Shown piece by piece: positions 22,776-29,876 of a stretch of DNA of 34,256 nucleotides. The notes beneath the pieces were generated by a model. It made no database searches and was not told the DNA's origin. It saw only the letters and a list, made by a program, of their open reading frames with translations. This DNA comes from Betaproteobacteria bacterium (lineage in GTDB: Bacteria > Pseudomonadota > Gammaproteobacteria > Burkholderiales > Usitatibacteraceae). How positions within the stretch are numbered: position 1 is the stretch's first letter; every line of letters begins with the position of its first letter. The stretch spans positions 1 through 34,256 of the forward strand of contig JAEUMY010000015.1 in NCBI GenBank assembly GCA_016791265.1. Direction: 5' to 3'. The position numbers and the translations under genes were made by a program.

Positions 22776-23747
22776 TCACCGTGCCAGCCACAGCGCGAAC
22801 TGGTAGTAGAGCGGCAGTCCGAATAGCAGGTTGAACGGAAACGTGACCCCCAGTGACGCGGTGAGATAGATGCCGGGATTGGCCTGCGGCAAGGATGCGC
22901 GGCAGGCGGCGGGTGCATCGATGTACGACGCGGACGCGCAGACGGCGCCCAACACGAACGCGCCGCCCACCGACAGCCCGGCGGCGTGGCCGATCCAGGT
23001 GCCGACGAGGCCCAGCAGGATCGGCGTCACGATGGCGAAGCCGGTCATGAACACACCCACCTTCCTGAACTCGTGCATCTGCCGCGCCGCCGTCATGCCC
23101 ATTTCCAGCAGGAAGAGCATCAACATCCCTCGGAAGATGTCGTCGTAGAAGGGCGCAATCTGCTGCCAGCCTTTTTCGCCGGCGAGCATGCCGATGACCA
23201 TGCCGCCGGTGAGCAGCAGGATGCCGCGCCCGCGCAGTGTTTCCAGTGCCAGGGATTTCATGCTGCTGTTGCCCGCCTCCTTGCCCAGCGCCCAGCGGCC
23301 CAGCAGGAGCGCGATGATGACGCCCCATTCCATGATGGCGACGACCGCGGTCATGTAGCCCTCGGCCGGCGTGTTCATCGCCTTGGCGAAAGAGAGCGAG
23401 GCGAAGAACGTGACCGACGACACCGAGCCGTAGTGCGCGGCCACGGCGGCGGCGTTGGCGGCGTCGAAGCGGCCGATTTTCCGCAGCGTGAAGAACACCG
23501 CGACCGGGATGCCGATGGTCAGCGCCGCCGCCGCCGCGAGCAGCGGCGCCACCTCGCCGAGACTCACGGCGGCAAGCTCTGTGCCGCCCTTGATGCCGAT
23601 GGAAAAGAGCAGGTAGATCGCGAGCAGCTTCAGTACCGGCTCGGGCAGCTCCAGCTCGCTTTTGATGAAACCCGCGATGATGCCGAGCGCGAACGCCAGC
23701 ACGATGGGGGACAGCAGGTTGGACAAGAGCAGGTCCAGGCCGGGCAT
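22776..23747 (-). CDS. SbtA-family sodium-dependent bicarbonate permease
   Basis: A 323-aa membrane protein with about ten helices in two inverted halves, typical of the SbtA (Sbt_1) family. Matching segments are LSPIVLAFALGIIAGFIKSE, LLFSIGIKGGTEL, AHYGSVSSVTFFASL, LLEMGMTAARQ and GAVCASASYIDAPAACR near the end. The family takes up bicarbonate with sodium. I chose the ATG at 23747 because AAGGGAG lies 6-12 nt upstream; a longer frame to 23867 runs into the divergent gene's control region. It is divergent from an NhaR-like LysR regulator, which points to control by sodium or pH. In a non-photosynthetic bacterium it might feed carboxylases. No sbtB-like gene is adjacent. Confidence 0.9.
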   Translation of the reverse strand: MPGLDLLLSNLLSPIVLAFALGIIAGFIKSELELPEPVLKLLAIYLLFSIGIKGGTELAAVSLGEVAPLLAAAAALTIGIPVAVFFTLRKIGRFDAANAAAVAAHYGSVSSVTFFASLSFAKAMNTPAEGYMTAVVAIMEWGVIIALLLGRWALGKEAGNSSMKSLALETLRGRGILLLTGGMVIGMLAGEKGWQQIAPFYDDIFRGMLMLFLLEMGMTAARQMHEFRKVGVFMTGFAIVTPILLGLVGTWIGHAAGLSVGGAFVLGAVCASASYIDAPAACRASLPQANPGIYLTASLGVTFPFNLLFGLPLYYQFALWLAR

Positions 23748-23828
23748 GATGACTCCCTTGGTGTGATTGGAATTGGCCTGCATTCTCTGGAGGCCGTACA
23801 ATTCTGTCCAATTCAATCTTTGGCATAT

Positions 23829-23846
23829 TTCATTCACATTAATGAA
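23829..23846. promoter_or_regulatory. Inverted repeat TTCATT-N6-AATGAA at the LysR start
   Basis: A dyad in the 94-bp divergent region overlaps the ATG at 23842. LysR-type regulators bind such interrupted dyads (T-N11-A class) to control themselves and the divergent gene, here the SbtA-family permease. The fit is by pattern only. Confidence 0.35.
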
Positions 23847-24744
23847 TACCAACGCCAATCGTCTCAACTACCATCACCTGCGTTACTTCTGGGTCATCAC
23901 GCGGGAGAAGAGCCTGACCCGCGCGGCGGCGCGGCTGCACGTGTCGCAGTCGGCGCTGTCGGTGCAGTTGAAGCACCTGGAGGAGCGGCTGGGCCACGCG
24001 CTGTTCGAGCGTGGGCATCGGCGGCTCACGCTCACCGAGGCGGGGCGGCTCACGTTTGAGCATGCGGAGGCGATTTTTCGCACCGGCGACGAGTTGCTCG
24101 ACGCGCTGGCCGGGCGCGAGGCCGGGCAGCGGCAACGTGTGCGCATCGGCTCGGTCGCCACCTTGTCGCGCAATTTTCAACTGGCACTGCTGGCGCCGCT
24201 GCTGACTCGTGAAGACATCGAGTGGACCTTGCGCACCGGCACGCTGCGCGAACTGATGACCCAGCTTGAGGCGCATGCGCTGGATGTGGTGCTGTCCAAC
24301 GTCGCGGTGCCAGGCGACGGCGGCCGCGCGGTGCATAGCCACCTCATCGCGCGCCAGCCGGTGAGCATTGTCGGGCGGAAGTCGCGCGGGACCAAGCCAC
24401 TCGACTATCCCGGCGATCTGGATGGCGCCGCCATGATCTTGCCCGGTCGCGGCAGCGACTTGCGCGCCGCGTTCGACGCGGAATTGGAGCGTGCGAATAT
24501 TCGCATCCGCGTGATGGCTGAGGTGGACGACATGGCGATGCTGCGATTGCTCGCGCGCGAGAGCGGGGCGCTGACCCTGGTGCCGCCCGTCGTGGTGAGG
24601 GATGAGCTCGCCAGCGGCAAGCTGGTGGAGCGTTGCCGCGTGCCGCGGCTGAAAGAGAACTTCTACGCCATCACCCTGCACCGGCGTTTTCCCAACCCGC
24701 TCATCAAGTCGCTGGTGGCGGCTGCGGCCCCGCTCGGGCGCTGA
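23842..24744 (+). CDS. LysR-family transcriptional regulator, NhaR-like
   Basis: A 300-aa LysR protein. The N-terminus LNYHHLRYFWVITREKSLTR, then AARLHVSQSALSVQLKHLEE and LGHALFERGHRRLTLTEAG, matches NhaR-type helix-turn-helix regions closely; NhaR activates sodium/proton antiporter genes in response to sodium. The effector domain follows (residues about 95-300) with the usual two-lobed pattern. I chose the ATG at 23842 because the family starts with this motif; an upstream ATG at 23767 adds 25 residues without homology. It is divergent from the SbtA-family permease and probably controls it. An iterated palindrome encodes residues 218-221. Confidence 0.88.
   Translation: MNTNANRLNYHHLRYFWVITREKSLTRAAARLHVSQSALSVQLKHLEERLGHALFERGHRRLTLTEAGRLTFEHAEAIFRTGDELLDALAGREAGQRQRVRIGSVATLSRNFQLALLAPLLTREDIEWTLRTGTLRELMTQLEAHALDVVLSNVAVPGDGGRAVHSHLIARQPVSIVGRKSRGTKPLDYPGDLDGAAMILPGRGSDLRAAFDAELERANIRIRVMAEVDDMAMLRLLARESGALTLVPPVVVRDELASGKLVERCRVPRLKENFYAITLHRRFPNPLIKSLVAAAAPLGR
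24493..24504. repeat. Iterated palindrome copy 10, GCGAATATTCGC
   Basis: Exact copy, extended to TGCGAATATTCGCA, in the LysR gene, read Ala-Asn-Ile-Arg (residues 218-221). Confidence 0.95.
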
Positions 24745-24834
24745 TTCTCTCCACTGCGGCATACTGGCGCGATGAGCGTGCTGTCGTGCCGGGCATTGCG
24801 TCATCCAATCAAACAACAAGCCTTAGGAGGAGTC

Positions 24835-25806
24835 ATGATCATTCGCACTCTCGCGGCGCTGCTCGCGGTCAGCCTGCTCGGTCTTGCCGGCCCGCTTGCC
24901 GCGCAGGCGTTTCCCAACAAGCCGATCAAGATCATCGTCGGCTTTCCTCCCGGTGGCCCACTCGACACGCATGTGCGCGTGCTTGTCGACCAATTGCAGA
25001 AGCATCTCGGCCAGGCCGTCATCATCGACTACAAGCCGGGCGCGGGCGGCAGCATCGGCGCGGACAGCGTGGCCAAGTCGCCGCCCGATGGCTACACGCT
25101 GCTCATGGCCAACACGGGCACCATGGTCATCAACCAATTCGTGTATCCCAAGAATCCGTATGAGACGTTGCGCGACTTCGCGCCGGTCGCGCGCACCGCG
25201 CAACAGCCACTGGCACTGGTGGTGAACCCTTCGGTGGCGGCCAACACGCTCGCGGAATTCGTGGCGCTCGCGAAGAAGCAGCCGGGCAAGCTCAACTTCG
25301 GCTCCGCGGGCAACGGCGGCATCTCGCACCTCGTGCCGGAGATGCTGAAGGATGCGGCGGGCATCGACATCGTGCATGTGCCGTACAAGGGCACCGCACC
25401 GGCGTTTCAGGACTTGCTGGCGGGCCAGGTGCAGTTCATGGCCGAATCCATTCCACAGGTGACGCAATACGTGAAGACCGGCAAGGTGAAGGCGCTGGCC
25501 ATGACCGGCGCCGAACGCAACGCCGCCATCGCGGACGTGCCCACGATGAAGGAAGCCGGCATCAACGACTTCGTGGTTGTCGGCTTTTACGGGGTGTTGG
25601 CGCCGGCCAAGACACCGCCAGATGTCGTGGCGACACTTTCCGCCGCATTCAGAAAGACGTTGGAAGCTGAAGACGTGAAGACCAGGATGATCGCGCAGGG
25701 CGCCGACCCGGCGTTTCTCGACCCGGCCGCGTTCAGCGCATTTCTGAAGACCGAGCTCACCCGCTGGGGGGCGGTGGTGAAGAAGGCTGGCGTCACGTTG
25801 AATTGA
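24835..25806 (+). CDS. Bug/TctC family tripartite tricarboxylate transporter substrate-binding protein
   Basis: A 323-aa periplasmic binding protein with signal peptide (LAALLAVSLLGLAGPLAAQA). The family's marks are visible: FPNKPIKIIVGFPPGGPLDTH, VIIDYKPGAGGSIGAD, KSPPDGYTLLMANTGT, HVPYKGTAPAFQDLLAGQV and GFYGVLAPAKTPPDVV. Such proteins bind carboxylates or related small ligands with two ordered waters. There are usually many paralogs in Burkholderiales, often without membrane partners, and none (tctA/tctB) is near here. TTAGGAGGAG (24823-24832) is a near-perfect ribosome site, 2 nt before the ATG at 24835. The ligand cannot be predicted. Confidence 0.93.
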   Translation: MIIRTLAALLAVSLLGLAGPLAAQAFPNKPIKIIVGFPPGGPLDTHVRVLVDQLQKHLGQAVIIDYKPGAGGSIGADSVAKSPPDGYTLLMANTGTMVINQFVYPKNPYETLRDFAPVARTAQQPLALVVNPSVAANTLAEFVALAKKQPGKLNFGSAGNGGISHLVPEMLKDAAGIDIVHVPYKGTAPAFQDLLAGQVQFMAESIPQVTQYVKTGKVKALAMTGAERNAAIADVPTMKEAGINDFVVVGFYGVLAPAKTPPDVVATLSAAFRKTLEAEDVKTRMIAQGADPAFLDPAAFSAFLKTELTRWGAVVKKAGVTLN

Positions 25807-25884
25807 AGCCCCGATTGCGCCGGATCAATATGCACCTGGCTGGCGGGATCAGAATGAAACTCCGATATCAGCCGGGAGTTCATC

Positions 25885-26328
25885 ATGTCCCGCCATTTCG
25901 CCACGTTGCCGCTCATGGCCGTGCTTGCGCTGGCAAGTGCGGCACCTGCCCAGACCCATCCGCCGCCTGGCGAGTGTCCGCAGCCGCGCTTTACCGAGCG
26001 GGCGCCGGCTGAGTATCTTTCGCGCAGCAATCCGGTCGCAGCCGATTCAGCGGTTGGCGCCCGCCTCTACGCAAGCGCAACGAGCAACACCGTCGGTTGC
26101 GCCACCTGCCACGGTGCGAGTGGCGACGGCAGGGGCGAGCTGGCGAAGCTGTTTGATCCGCCGCCACGCAACTTCGCCTGCGCCCGCACCGTGCGCGACG
26201 TGCCCGATGGGCAACTCTTCTGGATCATCCGTTACGGATCGCCTGGCACGTCGATGCCCGGCCATGTCCGGCTGAAGGATGACGAGATCTGGCAGCTGGT
26301 CCATCATCTGCGCAAGCTCGCCCGCTGA
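25885..26328 (+). CDS. Periplasmic c-type cytochrome
   Basis: A 147-aa protein with a signal peptide (LPLMAVLALASAAPAQ). The single heme motif is CATCH (Cys72, Cys75, His76), followed by GASGDGRGELAKLF. The likely axial Met is Met124 in GTSMPGH. The WIIRYGSPGTSMPGH and DDEIWQLVHHLRKLA end is typical of small mono-heme class I cytochromes that accept electrons from periplasmic dehydrogenases. Extra Cys at residues 31 and 99 may form a disulfide. GGGAG at 25874-25878 precedes the ATG at 25885. It lies 78 bp after the TctC-type gene. The electron donor is unknown. Confidence 0.9.
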   Translation: MSRHFATLPLMAVLALASAAPAQTHPPPGECPQPRFTERAPAEYLSRSNPVAADSAVGARLYASATSNTVGCATCHGASGDGRGELAKLFDPPPRNFACARTVRDVPDGQLFWIIRYGSPGTSMPGHVRLKDDEIWQLVHHLRKLAR

Positions 26329-26385
26329 TGCGCGGTGTTTGGCCCCATACTGCGGCATCCACTGTTGCCGAAAGGGTTCACACGC

Positions 26386-26652
26386 ATGCGCGACGAAAAA
26401 ATCAAGGTCAAGGTTACCGAGTCCGGACAGGTGCTGGAAGTCGTCATCCTCAGCAAACGCCCGGAAGTGATCGAAGTGGTGCTGGGGCAGGGGATTCACA
26501 ATGTCCGCGCCGAATTGCATCCCAATCGCGCAGGTTCCGCCTACGTGGGCAAAGTGATGGGTCGCGAGATCGTCTATGAACGCAGCCAGGCGGATGTGAA
26601 GGCGGAAATCGAGAAGCTGAATCCGGATCTCAGGAAACCCGTGCGGCGCTGA
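26386..26652 (+). CDS. Small protein of unknown function
   Basis: 88 aa, charged and soluble, without signal peptide. The sequence is mostly beta then a C-terminal helix: KIKVKVTESGQVLEVVILSK, VIEVVLGQGIHNVRAELHP, YVGKVMGREIVYERS, VKAEIEKLNPDL. I do not recognise a family. It follows the cytochrome gene by 57 bp. AAAGGG about 10-15 nt upstream of the ATG at 26386 is a fair ribosome site, and the reading frame is well conserved in composition with its neighbours, so it is likely real. It converges on fghA. Confidence 0.65.
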   Translation: MRDEKIKVKVTESGQVLEVVILSKRPEVIEVVLGQGIHNVRAELHPNRAGSAYVGKVMGREIVYERSQADVKAEIEKLNPDLRKPVRR

Positions 26653-26675
26653 TTTTCGTTGCGCTCAGACGCGTG

Positions 26676-26700
26676 TCAGGCGCATGTGAGCTGCGCCTGA
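26676..26700 (-). terminator. Perfect hairpin at the 3' end of fghA
   Basis: TCAGGCGCA (26676-26684) and TGCGCCTGA (26692-26700) form a perfect 9-bp stem with a 7-nt loop. It is made of the last codons and the stop of fghA and faces the convergent small gene. No T-run follows; it may slow decay or end transcription. Confidence 0.4.
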
Positions 26701-27521
26701 TGCCACCGCAGGTGATCGGCCATGAAGCTTTGGATGAAGTAATAGCCGTGGTCGTAGCCGCCATGGCGGCGCAGGGTCAGCGGTTGTCCCGCTTCTGCGC
26801 AGGCGGCTTCCAGCAGTTCCGGCTTCAGTTGCTCCGCAAGAAACTTGTCACTCAAGCCTTGATCCACGAGCAGGCCGCCGGGAAACGGCGTCTTGGCGCG
26901 GCGCATCAACTCGCTCGCATCATGATCTTCCCATTGGGTGTTGTCCGTGCCCAGGTAGTGGGTGAACGCCTTGATACCCCAAGGGCATTGCATCGGCGCG
27001 CAGATGGGTGCGAAGGCCGATACGCTTTTGAACACGCCCGGATGACGCAGCGCCAAGGTCAGCGCGCCGTGTCCGCCCATGGAATGGCCGAAGAGTCCGA
27101 TGCGGTCTGGCGCGACGCGAAAATTCGTCTGCACCAGCGGCAGAAGTTCCTTCATCAGCCAGGATTCCATGCGGAAGTGTTTCGCCCAGGGTGCTTGCGA
27201 CGCATCGAGATAGAAGCCCGCGCCGTGGCCCAAGTCCCAGTCTTTATCCGCGCCTTCAATGCCTGTATTTCTCGGGCTCACGTCGGGCGCGATCAGCATC
27301 AAGCCGAGTTCCGCCGCCAGACGCTGCGCACCGGCCTTGATCATGAACGTTTCGTCGGTGCAGGTGAGGCCGGCCAGGTAGATCAAGGCCGGCACGGCGC
27401 CGGCCTTCGCCTGCGGCGGCGCGTAGACCGAGAAGCGCATGGGCAGGCCGATCTCGCTGGATGCGTGCGAGTAGAACCCCTGCACACCACCAAAGCACGC
27501 GTGCTGGCTCAGCGTCTCCAT
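26676..27521 (-). CDS. fghA: S-formylglutathione hydrolase
   Basis: A 281-aa esterase that hydrolyses S-formylglutathione to formate and glutathione, the second step of formaldehyde detoxification. The catalytic triad is visible: Ser147 in GHSMGGHG, Asp225 in QGLSDKFL, and His258 in GGYDHGYYF. LTCTDETFMIKAGAQR near residue 55 is a family signature. The ATG at 27521 shares one base with the stop of frmA (TGATG), so translation is coupled. The 3' end is folded into a perfect hairpin. Its close E. coli relative is FrmB. Confidence 0.96.
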   Translation of the reverse strand: METLSQHACFGGVQGFYSHASSEIGLPMRFSVYAPPQAKAGAVPALIYLAGLTCTDETFMIKAGAQRLAAELGLMLIAPDVSPRNTGIEGADKDWDLGHGAGFYLDASQAPWAKHFRMESWLMKELLPLVQTNFRVAPDRIGLFGHSMGGHGALTLALRHPGVFKSVSAFAPICAPMQCPWGIKAFTHYLGTDNTQWEDHDASELMRRAKTPFPGGLLVDQGLSDKFLAEQLKPELLEAACAEAGQPLTLRRHGGYDHGYYFIQSFMADHLRWHQAQLTCA

Positions 27522-28627
27522 CAATAGACGACGACGGAGCGGATCGACTCGCCGCGCTTCATGAGATCGAACCCTTCGTTGATGCGGTCCAGCGGCAGCG
27601 TGTGGGTGATGAGATCGTCGATGTTGAGCTTGCCTTCCATGTACCAGTCCACGATCTTGGGCACATCGGTGCGGCCGCGCGCGCCGCCGAAGGCGCTGCC
27701 TTTCCACACCCGTCCGGTGACGAGCTGGAAGGGGCGCGTGGAAATTTCCGCACCCGCTTCCGCCACGCCGATGATGATCGACTGGCCCCAGCCCTTGTGA
27801 CAGCACTCCAGCGCCTGGCGCATGGTCTTGGTGTTGCCGATGCATTCGAAGGAATAGTCCGCGCCGCCATCAGTCAGCTGGATGATGGCATCGACCACGT
27901 TCTCGACATTCTTGGGATTGATGAAGTGCGTCATGCCGAACTTGCGGCCCAGCGCCTCACGGTCCGGATTGAGATCGATGCCGATGATCTTGTCTGCACC
28001 CACCATCTTCGCCCCCTGGATCACGTTGAGGCCGATGCCGCCGAGACCAAACACGACCACGTTGGCGCCGGCCTCCACCTTGGCCGTGAAGATCACCGCG
28101 CCCACGCCGGTGGTGACCCCGCAGCCGATGTAGCAGACCTTGTCGAACGGCGCGTCCTTGCGAATATTCGCCAGCGCAATCTCGGGCACCACGATGTAGT
28201 TGGAGAACGTGGACGTACCCATGTAGTGAAAGATGGGCTTGCCGTCGATGGAGAAGCGGGAGGTGGCATCCGGCATCAGCCCCTTGCCTTGCGTCGCGCG
28301 GATGGACTGGCAGAGATTGGTCTTGCGCGAAAGACAGAATTTGCACTGGCGACATTCCGGCGTGTACAGCGGAATGACGTGATCGCCCTTCTTCAGCGTC
28401 TTCACGTCCGGGCCGACATCGACTACCACGCCCGCACCTTCATGGCCGAGGATGGACGGGAAGATGCCTTCCGAGTCCGCACCCGATAGCGTGTAGTAGT
28501 CCGTGTGGCAGATGCCCGTGGCCTTGACCTCGACCAGCACCTCGCCCGCCTTGGGGCCTTGTAGATCGACTTCCTCGATGGTGAGCGGAGCGTTGGCGCT
28601 CCAGGCGACAGCGGCTTTGGTTTTCAT
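27521..28627 (-). CDS. frmA: S-(hydroxymethyl)glutathione dehydrogenase (class III alcohol dehydrogenase)
   Basis: A 368-aa zinc-dependent dehydrogenase (also called adhC) that oxidises S-hydroxymethylglutathione with NAD+. Zinc ligands are visible in GICHTDYY, GHEGAG and the Cys cluster CRQCKFCLSRKTNLC. GLGGIGLNVIQGAKM is the NAD site, and STRPFQLVTGRVWKG and RGRTDVPKIVDWYMEG are class III signatures. It ends ESIRSVVVY. AGGAC lies 9 nt before the ATG at 28627. The gene follows srkA by 41 bp and overlaps fghA. In the FrmA family the segment before KDAPFDKVCYIGCG normally carries AKIR or AKV; here it is Ala-Asn-Ile-Arg, encoded by an iterated palindrome. Confidence 0.97.
   Translation of the reverse strand: MKTKAAVAWSANAPLTIEEVDLQGPKAGEVLVEVKATGICHTDYYTLSGADSEGIFPSILGHEGAGVVVDVGPDVKTLKKGDHVIPLYTPECRQCKFCLSRKTNLCQSIRATQGKGLMPDATSRFSIDGKPIFHYMGTSTFSNYIVVPEIALANIRKDAPFDKVCYIGCGVTTGVGAVIFTAKVEAGANVVVFGLGGIGLNVIQGAKMVGADKIIGIDLNPDREALGRKFGMTHFINPKNVENVVDAIIQLTDGGADYSFECIGNTKTMRQALECCHKGWGQSIIIGVAEAGAEISTRPFQLVTGRVWKGSAFGGARGRTDVPKIVDWYMEGKLNIDDLITHTLPLDRINEGFDLMKRGESIRSVVVY
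28160..28171. repeat. Iterated palindrome copy 11, GCGAATATTCGC
   Basis: Exact copy in frmA, read Ala-Asn-Ile-Arg (residues 153-156) at a place where, from memory, E. coli FrmA has Ala-Lys-Ile-Arg. Confidence 0.95.
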
Positions 28628-28668
28628 GGGCGGTCCTGTGAAGAAGAAAGTGGAATGACTGATGAAGA

Positions 28669-29667
28669 TTACAACGGACCCAGCGGCGGCTCTTGCATGG
28701 CCGCGATCTGCTCGCGCAATTCCAGGATGCGGTCCTGCCAGTACTGCTGGGTGTTGAACCAGGGAAACGCCATGGGGAACGCGGGATCATCCCAGCGCCG
28801 CGCAAGCCAGGCGGAATAGTGGATGAGGCGCAGCGTGCGCAGCGCTTCGATGAGGTGCAGTTCGCGCCGGTCGAACTCGCGGAAGTCCTCGTAGCCGGCC
28901 AGCACGTCGGAGAACTGACGGGTCATCGAGGCGCGGTCGCCGGAGAGGAACATCCAGAGATCCTGGATTGCTGGCCCCATGCGGCTGTCGTCAAGGTCGA
29001 CAAAGTGCGGGCCTTCGCCTTCGCGCCAGAGGATGTTGCCGCCGTGACAGTCGCCGTGGAGGCGAATATTCGCAATGCCGCCAGCCCGGTCGAAAGCAGC
29101 CTTTGCGCCTTCGAGTGCCTGCTCGGTGGCCGCGATCCACGCCTCGCGAATATTCGCCGGAATGAAGTCGTTGGCCAGAAGCCATTCACGAGGCTCTTCG
29201 CCGAAAGTGGAGATATCCAGCGCAGGACGCTTTGCGAATATTCGCGTTGCGCCGATGTTGTGAATGCGTGCGAGGAATCGCCCCAGCCACTCCAGCGTCT
29301 CGGGATCGTCGAGTTCCGGTGCGCGCCCCCCGCGGCGTTCGAACAGCGTGAAGCGATACCCACCGTGTTGCAGCAGCGTGCGTCCGCCAATGACGCTGGG
29401 TGCGACGACCGGAATCTCGGCCTCCGCCAGTTCCAGTGCGAACGCGTGCTCTTCGAGAATCTGCTCGTCACTCCAGCGTGCCGGCCGGTAGAACTTGGCG
29501 ATGATCGGTGTCGAGTCCTCGATGCCGACCTGGTAGACGCGGTTCTCGTAGCTGTTCAGCGCCAGTTGGCGGCCGTCGGTGCGAAGGCCCGCGCTTTGAA
29601 GTGCCTCATCGACCGCGTCGAGGATGAGATCAGGGGAGAGGTCGGAGAAGGGGGCGGTACCAGACAT
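28669..29667 (-). CDS. srkA: Stress response serine/threonine kinase SrkA (YihE)
   Basis: A 332-aa kinase of the choline/homoserine-kinase fold. The N-lobe has NSYENRVYQVG and IIAKFYRPARWS with the ATP-binding Lys. The catalytic loop is LHGDCHGGNILW, and the metal Asp lies in FVDLDDSRMGP followed by QDLWMFLSGDR. Length and the end of the protein match E. coli SrkA (YihE), which protects cells in envelope or redox stress. Three iterated palindromes lie within 184 bp in the gene, in two different frames. It lies 41 bp before frmA on the same strand, so a stress kinase and formaldehyde detoxification may be co-transcribed; this linkage is an inference. Confidence 0.93.
   Translation of the reverse strand: MSGTAPFSDLSPDLILDAVDEALQSAGLRTDGRQLALNSYENRVYQVGIEDSTPIIAKFYRPARWSDEQILEEHAFALELAEAEIPVVAPSVIGGRTLLQHGGYRFTLFERRGGRAPELDDPETLEWLGRFLARIHNIGATRIFAKRPALDISTFGEEPREWLLANDFIPANIREAWIAATEQALEGAKAAFDRAGGIANIRLHGDCHGGNILWREGEGPHFVDLDDSRMGPAIQDLWMFLSGDRASMTRQFSDVLAGYEDFREFDRRELHLIEALRTLRLIHYSAWLARRWDDPAFPMAFPWFNTQQYWQDRILELREQIAAMQEPPLGPL
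29062..29073. repeat. Iterated palindrome copy 12, GCGAATATTCGC
   Basis: Exact copy in srkA, read Ala-Asn-Ile-Arg (residues 199-202) directly before the catalytic LHGDCH. Confidence 0.95.
29146..29157. repeat. Iterated palindrome copy 13, GCGAATATTCGC
   Basis: Exact copy in srkA, read Ala-Asn-Ile-Arg (residues 171-174), 84 bp from copy 12. Confidence 0.95.
29234..29245. repeat. Iterated palindrome copy 14, GCGAATATTCGC
   Basis: Exact copy in srkA, 88 bp from copy 13, read in another frame as Arg-Ile-Phe-Ala (from residue 141). Confidence 0.95.
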
Positions 29668-29876
29668 GCCGCGATTCTACGCAGGCATGGCCCTTGAGAG
29701 TTGGCTAGATGTCCTCAGAGAGGGAAGAGCGACGCAACTTCTAAAGTGACTCGGGAACGAGTGGCTCGGATCGAGAGGTACTCGATTTCATGTCGAACGA
29801 TGGGATAAGCTCTTTCCACTCGTTGTCGACATTTATTGGCTGGTACATTGGTTTGATAGCTCGATCTCCAATCACG

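Noticed and set aside
23767..23841. Upstream ATG giving a longer LysR protein
   Set aside because: The added 25 residues do not resemble the family and cover the divergent control region.
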